A stretch of 64,000 nucleotides of DNA, taken from contig JAKUCV010005529.1 in assembly GCA_028386065.3 (NCBI GenBank), positions 62,001 to 126,000 of the forward strand. The letters are read 5' to 3'. The first letter of the stretch is position 1. Every line of letters begins with the position of its first letter. The notes under the pieces are model-generated. The model searched no databases, had not been told where the DNA came from, and worked only from the letters and a program-made list of their open reading frames with translations. The stretch is from Turnera subulata (lineage: Eukaryota > Streptophyta > Magnoliopsida > Malpighiales > Passifloraceae). Below, piece after piece: positions 57,929-64,000 of this stretch. The position numbers were made by a program, and so were the translations under genes.

Positions 57929-58038
57929 AGCACTTCTTCTCTGTTGTAACACTTTTATGAAATAAATAAAATAAATTTCCTTTTTAAATCAAAATTCTCT
58001 TGTGTTAAGAAATCTTGTGTTAAATAGGAAAACAAAAC

Positions 58039-58563
58039 ATGTCAAGGCACATTAAAATCAACCATAAGATTATAAATTCAAATATAAAGGAATCAAAAAT
58101 TAAAACTCAGTTAACAAAATCAAAACAGAAAGAAATTAAAACAAAACATGTTTCCATGAACGGTGTTCGTATCGGACGTGAACATCCTCGAATCACGAAA
58201 CGTACCGTACAACTAACGTTGACGTCGGTTAACCTCGTGAAAAAGATACCCGTTAACTCGGAAGGCGATGATCACGGGAACGTCCTGTGTCCCTCGAAAG
58301 ACACGTTACCCACTTGTTCACCATTTCCGCATGGGCCAAAAACGTCTGTCAAAGCTCGTATCTCTCCACGATGTCCGAACAGCTGTGAGCTTGTCGCACA
58401 TGCACTCTACTCGAGATACGGCCCCATCCGTCTAACCTCAACGGTTACGGATGCTTGTGATAAAAGATGCAAGAAAATTATTACACACCATCAAAAGAAA
58501 CGCAAAGGTAGCCAGGGCGTAAGAAATCGTGAGTCAGAAAAGAGCTGTAAAATACTGGCTTAG
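58039..58563 (+). CDS. Antisense ORF 2, right unit (doubtful)
   Basis: Second copy of the 174-residue frame, intact. See the left-unit entry at 54399 for why it may not be a gene. Confidence 0.3.
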   Translation: MSRHIKINHKIINSNIKESKIKTQLTKSKQKEIKTKHVSMNGVRIGREHPRITKRTVQLTLTSVNLVKKIPVNSEGDDHGNVLCPSKDTLPTCSPFPHGPKTSVKARISPRCPNSCELVAHALYSRYGPIRLTSTVTDACDKRCKKIITHHQKKRKGSQGVRNRESEKSCKILA

Positions 58564-58778
58564 TAGCCGAAAATGCATAAAGTAACAAAGCATTAAATAA
58601 AGCAACGGTAAAATTCAAAAACAAAATCTTGAAAATCAAAAACGGTAATCACGCTCCCCGTAAGTGTATAAAAGAAGGAGCGGTGAGGTGTAAATCACCA
58701 AAAGCAATCAAAGCAACAAAACGCTAAAGCAAAAGAAAACACCACGTTCAAAAAAAAACCCCACACGTCCAAATCAAG

Positions 58779-59516
58779 ATGCCTGCTCCCTCGTCGGTGT
58801 TCTTTGTCGAAGGTGCCAATCTTGGCAGAAGGAACTGACTGGCTTACAGCATGGTCAACAAACGTGCTGAAGAGCTGCCGAACGAGCTCGACAAAATGCC
58901 ACGCCTGGTCTTTGTCGACGAACTCTACTCGTTGCGGTTCTTCGTCACTCCAATGGAAGGGGGGTTCTTCCTAGAGGACCATGGGACACTGAGGACTTCC
59001 TACTACGGCTCAGCAAACTCCGTGATGTTCTTCATCTCGGATAGGCTTCAAGAGTTCAACTTGNCAGCAAACTCCGTGATGTTCTTCATCTCGGATAGGC
59101 TTCAAGAGTTCAACTTGGAGTCCACTTGCCAGACTGTGGAGCAAGGTGCTTACTACCAGCTCTCAATGACAGCCCAGAGCATACCCAGAATGACTCGGCT
59201 ACCTCCAACCTGGCCAAAGGTACGGCTACTGGTGTGGAACTGCAGAGGAGTTGCAAGGCGTGCACAGGAGTTCTCACGCACTCTTTGGGACCTGAAGAAC
59301 CAGTATAAGCCGAACATGGTTCTTCTGACGGAGATGCAGAGGCAACCATGGGATGATCACGGTCTGATTCCACTCCGATTACCTCAAGCTAACCGGTTCG
59401 AGATTCCTGGTCAGTGCGACAGAGGCGGCATGTGGTTCTCTTGGAGCGACAGAGTCACGGTCAACGTCAACAGCGATCCAAACAGCTTCCGTGTCAACGT
59501 CGTTGCAAACCGTTAA
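58779..59516 (+). pseudogene. Antisense ORF 3, right unit
   Basis: ATG at 58779. A TGA replaces the Arg codon after LGRRN, so the longest open part starts at the internal Met 58851 (MVNKRAEELPNELDKMP). It keeps the 25- and 7-base segments lost in the left unit: VFVDELYSLRFFVTPMEGG, FFLEDHGTLRTSYYGSANS, then the endonuclease-like tail to FRVNVVANR. The 53-base repeat around the N at 59064 adds 18 codons and is an assembly artefact. If the TGA were ignored this copy would be whole; the left copy has CGA there. Partial EN domain only, so nuclease activity is doubtful. Confidence 0.65.
59011..59117. other. Assembly join: single N between two copies of a 53-base sequence
   Basis: 59011-59063 and 59065-59117 are identical and separated by one N. 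This is what end-to-end joining of two overlapping contigs gives. One copy should be removed. Confidence 0.9.
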
Positions 59517-59842
59517 ATGTATTTTCTTATTTTTATAATTTATCAAAAATCAATGTATTATTTCCCTTTTTATAAAATATAAAATATCAATGTATTATTT
59601 CGGTTTGTAATCAAAATATTAATATTTCCCTTTGTACTCAAAATATCAGTATTATTAATAATATTTGCAATTTCGCTTATTTATGGCATCACTACCTCTT
59701 ATGCGTATGTTCCGCGACAGCTGGCGTCCCTCGACTGGATCCATAATGCACTAACTAATTGATATAAAATATTAAACAACTGGAGCGAACTATGCAAACA
59801 AGACAATAACACACATAGACTGCCCGACAAGACCTAACGCCC

Positions 59843-59854
59843 GCTCCGCTACCA
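59843..59854 (-). other. Array primer-binding site, right unit
   Basis: Identical to the left unit's site. Confidence 0.75.
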
Positions 59855-59857
59855 AAA

Positions 59858-61087
59858 TGAGACGCCCCGACCCGTGTTTACCGTACACAGTAAACACGTG
59901 CCGGAACTGTGACGACCCGACCCATCAACCCAACATACAGTGTATAAAACATAACCCCTGGCTCGACAGCCCAAAAATATAAACAGCAATATGGCCCTAC
60001 GGCCCGACATCAATAACAGCAGTAATAACTCAACTGCCCCAATGGCCAAGCTACAGTAAAAAAAAACATGCACAGCGGAAGACTTATAACTCACATGACA
60101 ACACATGCAAAGCCCAATGCAACTAATGGATCCGAGTCCTGTCCGAGGATACGCTTCAGCCCGCCCTGTACGTTCCTGCACTACAAGCAACTCATCCTTG
60201 GCCGATTACTCAACTTCGGAAACAATGACCGGTCCGACGCCGGCTCCTCGGGAAACTGCCCGATATCCAAACCTAGGCGTCGGACGAGGGGCAGCGTGGT
60301 CGGAACGGGAGCGGCTTCGCGGCTGTAGGAAGACACAGGGAAGAAGGTGACGGGCGAAGGGACTGAAGGCGGCGAGAGAGGTGGTAACGGCCGGTGTGGG
60401 CGAGGTGATGGCGCGACCCGTCTGGTTGTGGCTCGCTCCACCGGGCACGCCTTGGCTGGACGGCACTGCAGCGGCGGTTGCAGGGCTCGGACGGCGTCGC
60501 GGGGAGAAGACGAAGGCGGCTGGGTCGTGATGCGTGCTGGTGGTTCGGCCGGGTGCAGGTGGTGTCCGGCGGCAGCTCTTCTCCTCCCATTTCCTTCTTT
60601 TTTCTTTTAATTTTCTCTTTTTTTTTCTTCCGATTTTCATCTGATTTTCATTCCATTTTTTTTTTCCTTCTTTCTTTTTTTCTTTTTTTTTCTCCCTCTC
60701 TTCTCTCTTTTTTTTCTTCTCTTTTCCTTCTGCATCTTCACCGGCTGCCTTCTCCTTTTAATTTGTTTTTTTTTTACTATTAAACATGTGAGCACCAATA
60801 ATACGATTCGTCCGTATTACGGACGAGTCCGATCCGGACCAGAAAATAACCGATACCTCCTTAGCTATTTTCCGGTGTGATTTTCCGAGAAATTCCGAAA
60901 CCCGAAAAATACTAACTTAGTTCCGAAAAATACACGGGAAAATCACGAGCGCGGGAAACTCTCGGTTTCGAAAAACGACCCCTGATTTACCTTGAATTAA
61001 TTACCCAAGATTAATTCATTCGGTAAATCACTGCATAACGACTTTAACAGTCCCGGTAAAAATCTAAATTTTACCCGGGCTGTTACA
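59858..61087 (-). repeat. Array LTR 3
   Basis: 1230 bases. It ends TGTTACA at 61087, followed by the ATAAA duplication. Confidence 0.9.
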
Positions 61088-61092
61088 ATAAA

Positions 61093-62301
61093 AAAGGAGA
61101 GAAATATATATATATAGAGCCGAAAAATTTATCGAGTAGGCATATATTTTATCTATTATTATGTTTTACTTAGTATTCAATATTGGCCGGCAAAGCCGCC
61201 TTGTTTCATTTGTTGGTCGGCTAAGCCGCCTTTTATTATCGAGTAAGCATATTATATGTTTTTATTACAAATGGGCTCATAAAAGGCCCATTGTCTTTAA
61301 TTTTTGGTTATTGGGTTATGAAAAGGCCCATTATATTTATTTTCTTGCTTTAATTTAAGTGTTGATTGGGCTCGTACAAGGCCCATTGCATTTAATTTTT
61401 ATTTATTTAATTTTAATTGGGCTAATTAATAAAAGGATCATGTTTATTTAATTTATTTCAGTCTTTTATTTATTTTTGGAATTATGTTAATATTACAAAA
61501 CTTGTATCCGAGGCCCTTAAAATTTCCGGAAGAAATTTGTTATAGGCATTGAATGCATTTAAATGCATATCATCTGGAAGACGCAATAAAAGAGAAAATA
61601 CAGCAAAGACTGGATGTCTTACTGCCAAAAGATCCCGCAGATCTTTAAGGAAAATTAAAGAAAGATATGACCACTAGAAGATGGATATTATACGACCACC
61701 AGAAGATGGATATTGTTCTTGCTTACCCTGAAGGCGCAAGTCATTTTTATTGAAAGCTTTTATTTTATGTTCTGTTTAATTATTATTTGTTATATTTTAT
61801 TATGTTTACTTTACTATTATTGTAATCGTTTGTAGAATAATGGTTCAAGCATTTGTCCTGGAGACAATGCAAGTTGATATCCAAGGGGGAGAATTATATG
61901 TGTGGTTGTCAACTATTTTACATAACATGTACATTCTCAAAAAAATGAGAAAAAGATTTATACGCTCCAGAAGAACGTAAGTTTGAATATGTTCCTGAAG
62001 AACGCATGCTTTACTATGATCTAGAAGATCATATATTTACGCTCTGGAAGAGCAAATACTCCTGAAAAGTACAGAAACTCCCACTTACAGTAGTAAAAAA
62101 TATTATTAAGGATCCCATTGAATTGACTCTGCTCTATTCCCTGAAGCGAATAAGACAGTATAATTAATTGTGCTTGTGGCCGTAAATGAGATTATAATTA
62201 CAAGGCTGAGAGAAAATACGCATATTATTATTGCATAATGGATCCATAACTGGAGAACATTCAAAGAGTAATTGTCCTCATACATAAGTTTATACAGATA
62301 T
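61093..62301 (+). mobile_element. Decayed copia-like DNA right of the array
   Basis: 61270-61390 repeats 'aaaaggcccatt' three times. 61655-61740 reads RYDHQKMDIVLAYPE-type sequence on the plus strand, like the copia gag block RF.HQK..ILP.A. A purine stretch, CCAAGGGGGAGAA (61875-61890), precedes TGTGTGGTTGTCAACTATTT, similar to the LTR-like start at 51691. 61960-62060 repeats 'cctgaagaacg'-type units. Too decayed for a confident model. Confidence 0.4.
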
Positions 62302-62987
62302 TTATCTGTTGGGTACAACATTGACTCTAAAACTCTGAGCCTCGTTGTTGATGTTGACCCTAACACTGTCGTTCCAGGAGAACCACATGCCACCCATGTT
62401 ATTTTCTCCAGGTATCTCAAACCTATTTGTTGGAGGAAAACGGAGTGGGATTACACCATGATTCTCTCCTGCTTGCCACAAAGTCTCAGTAATCAGTACC
62501 ATGTTGGGCTTGTACTGATTCTTCAGATCCCTTAAGGTACGCACAAAATCTTGGGACCTTCTTGCTACACCCCTGCAATTCCATAGTAAAAGTCGTACCT
62601 TAGGCCATGTAGGTGGTAACCCAGCCACCCTTGGGACGCTCCGAGCCATCATGGAAACCTGATAATAACTGCTTTGATTTAAAATTTGACATGAAGGCTC
62701 TAGCTGAAATTCCTACAGTCTATTAGATATGAAAAACATAATAGAGTTAGCCGAGCAATAAAAGGAAGCCCTTAGATTGCTTTGGTCCTCTAGGAAGAAT
62801 GTTTCTTCCATAGGAGTTACAAAGAACCTAGATGAATAAGTTCATCAACAAACACTAAATGAGGAATTCTCGCCAGATCATTCGGTAATTCCTCTTGCTG
62901 CTCATTCACCATGCTATAAGCTAACCTATTCCTTCTTCCTAGAGATTCACCCTCAACAAAGAAAACAGTAGCTGGGGAAGGCATTTT
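62302..62987 (-). pseudogene. Homologue of antisense ORF 3 (unknown domain plus truncated endonuclease-like domain)
   Basis: The minus strand starts at ATG 62987 with MPSPATVFFVEGESLGRRNR then LAYSMVNEQQEELPNDL. A one-base deletion after FVDEL (near 62830) shifts the frame; the shifted frame continues RFFVTPMEE...SANSIMFFISNRL, a TAG, then the open tail 62652-62302: PPTWPKVRLLLWNCRGVARR, MVLITET, GGMWFSWNDSVRVNI, FRVNVVPNR, stop. Length and order match the array copies throughout. A related TATA block, ACTATAAGAAGGGG, lies ~45 bases upstream. Most codon differences from the array copies are silent. Confidence 0.75.
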
Positions 62988-63279
62988 TTTTGAGTTTTCT
63001 GCATCTTCTTGTCTCAACCGCCTCCCCTTCTTATAGTCTAAGATTAGACAGCTAGGTGTCAGATTTTCAAATGTGGACCCTTTTTCTGTTTCCGAAAAGA
63101 TCCAGAAGATTTTTCGGTAATTAAAACTTTGCATTATTTGTCAGTAAACTCCAAAGTTTCTCAATCTTCGAGGTTTTGCTTTTGGAAAAGTTTGCCACTA
63201 TTTTAATTATTGTCCAATAATTCTGATCTTTTCTAACATGAGTGGCAGATATAAGCCTAAAATTGGCATATATATTGCA

Positions 63280-63540
63280 GCCTGAAGCTAGCAATTTAAT
63301 TTATTAAACTTACCATATCCTGCCAGAAGCTGGAATGCACTAACCTGAAGCTAACAATTTTTAAGTGTTTAAATACACAGTTTGCACAGCCCGAAGCTGA
63401 GAATAACTAGAAGTTGGCTGATATATATGTAATTTATGACTAGTATGCCCCAACCAGAAGCTGGTAAATAATTTTCCTAAGTTATAATTTCCAGCCTGAA
63501 GCTGACACCAACTTGAAGTTGGTACATGGACTTATTGTTT
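63280..63540. repeat. Interspersed CC(A/T)GAAGCTG motifs
   Basis: At least eight copies of 'cctgaagctg/ccagaagctgg/cttgaagttgg' at irregular 25-45-base spacing. They may encode a Pro-Glu-Ala repeat in a copia polyprotein linker; no continuous frame remains. Confidence 0.5.
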
Positions 63541-64000
63541 GGCATAACCGGTTGGGCTATCCTGGATCAGTAATGATGCACGAAATTTCTTTGGTCATTC
63601 ATTGAAAAACCAGAAGTTTTTACAATCAATGAATTTCCACGAGTTTGTTTGCTGCAAAATTAATTGTTTGGCCTTCCTAAGATGAGGTTGGCCTAGAATC
63701 ACCAGTTAGTTTGGAAATAATTCAGAGACATGTACGCGGACTGATGAATTCGCCGTGTTGACCATCTAGGTAATTTTTATGATGCATCAACTAGATGGTC
63801 TATTGTGTGATGCAAGTTGGCATTGTGCGCACTTATCTTAATGATTAAGCCACTTGCGAGTACATATCCCAACTTATGTTATTAGACTATATGTCCAGAT
63901 AATGCTAGTATATTTCTTCAATGGATAATGTATATCATTGGAAATAAACCCAAACAGATTTGGGGGAACATTGACAATTGATTGCAGGACCATTGATGAA
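63541..64000 (+). pseudogene. Decayed copia pre-integrase/integrase
   Basis: The plus strand reads VWHNRLGYPGSVMMHEI (pre-integrase His block), FAAKLIVWPS, VGLESPVSLEIIQRHVRGLM (copia: ..ESP..LERIQGDICGPI) and finally LIAGPL, with many stops and frameshifts. It runs out of the window. Confidence 0.7.

Larger units (their letters stand above)
52502..61087 (-). mobile_element. Tandem LTR element array (LTR-internal-LTR-internal-LTR)
   Basis: Three LTRs (52502-53725, 56132-57365, 59858-61087) alternate with two internal regions (53726-56131, 57366-59857). The whole array is flanked by ATAAA (52497-52501 and 61088-61092), so it behaves as one insertion. The minus strand gives LTR TGTAACAGCCCGGG...GGCGTCTCA, primer site TTTTGGTAGCGGAGCGGG at the right end of each internal region and a purine tract AAGGTGGGTAGAC at its left end. 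No gag or pol is present on either strand: it is non-autonomous, with antisense ORFs as its only cargo. Unequal recombination between two such elements, or within one, explains the shared middle LTR. Confidence 0.9.

Overview
The window is nuclear DNA of a flowering plant. This follows from one intron-split plant-type protein phosphatase 1 gene set in AT-rich, intron-scale spacing, surrounded by Ty1/copia and Ty3/gypsy LTR retrotransposons, LINEs, and hAT-, Mutator- and MITE-like DNA elements. I cannot name the species. Nothing bacterial, organellar or CRISPR-like was seen. A 687-base gap (13131-13817) and a single N flanked by a 53-base repeat (59064) mark assembly joins.

Layout: 1-685 is a partial LTR distantly related to the array at 52-61 kb. 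991-2132 is a terminal-inverted-repeat element. 4269-7386 is a rearranged gypsy element with a split gag and an extra LTR facing the other way. 9975-19437 is a nearly complete copia element on the minus strand (5-bp target duplication GAAAG), interrupted by a 2.3-kb LTR-like insertion (duplication CTTTC) whose removal restores the pol frame. 20385-22774 is a LINE that keeps ORF1 but has no ORF2 (17-bp duplication). 24722-25184 is a long-hairpin Mutator-like MITE. 25391-29428 is a 5'-truncated LINE. 29985-30405 is a palindromic MITE-like stretch.

31165-36269 holds the only well-supported host gene, a PP1 catalytic subunit in four coding exons on the minus strand; the last coding exon is 24 bases. 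A non-autonomous hAT element (36735-38017) lies about 470 bp upstream of its start codon. 39079-39537 is a small coiled-coil ORF that resembles the tail of a type I MADS protein. 43502-43760 is a 30-bp minisatellite. 43940-50418 is an internally deleted SIRE/Maximus-like copia element (duplication GTTGC).

The most interesting part is 52502-61087. It is one insertion (duplication ATAAA at both ends) built LTR-internal-LTR-internal-LTR, with retroelement signals (primer site, polypurine tract) on the minus strand and no recognisable gag or pol. Its internal part instead carries plus-strand, i.e. antisense, transcription units: a 125-residue NLS-rich protein with its own TATA box and poly(A) signal, and a longer protein that ends in a truncated LINE-endonuclease-like segment. 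A diverged homologue of the second protein lies at 62302-62987, antisense to a decayed copia element. In a 44-codon stretch I compared by eye, the two lineages differ at about 25 codons synonymously and about 5 non-synonymously, so the protein appears to have been under purifying selection. I do not recognise it; it is the main candidate for something undescribed.
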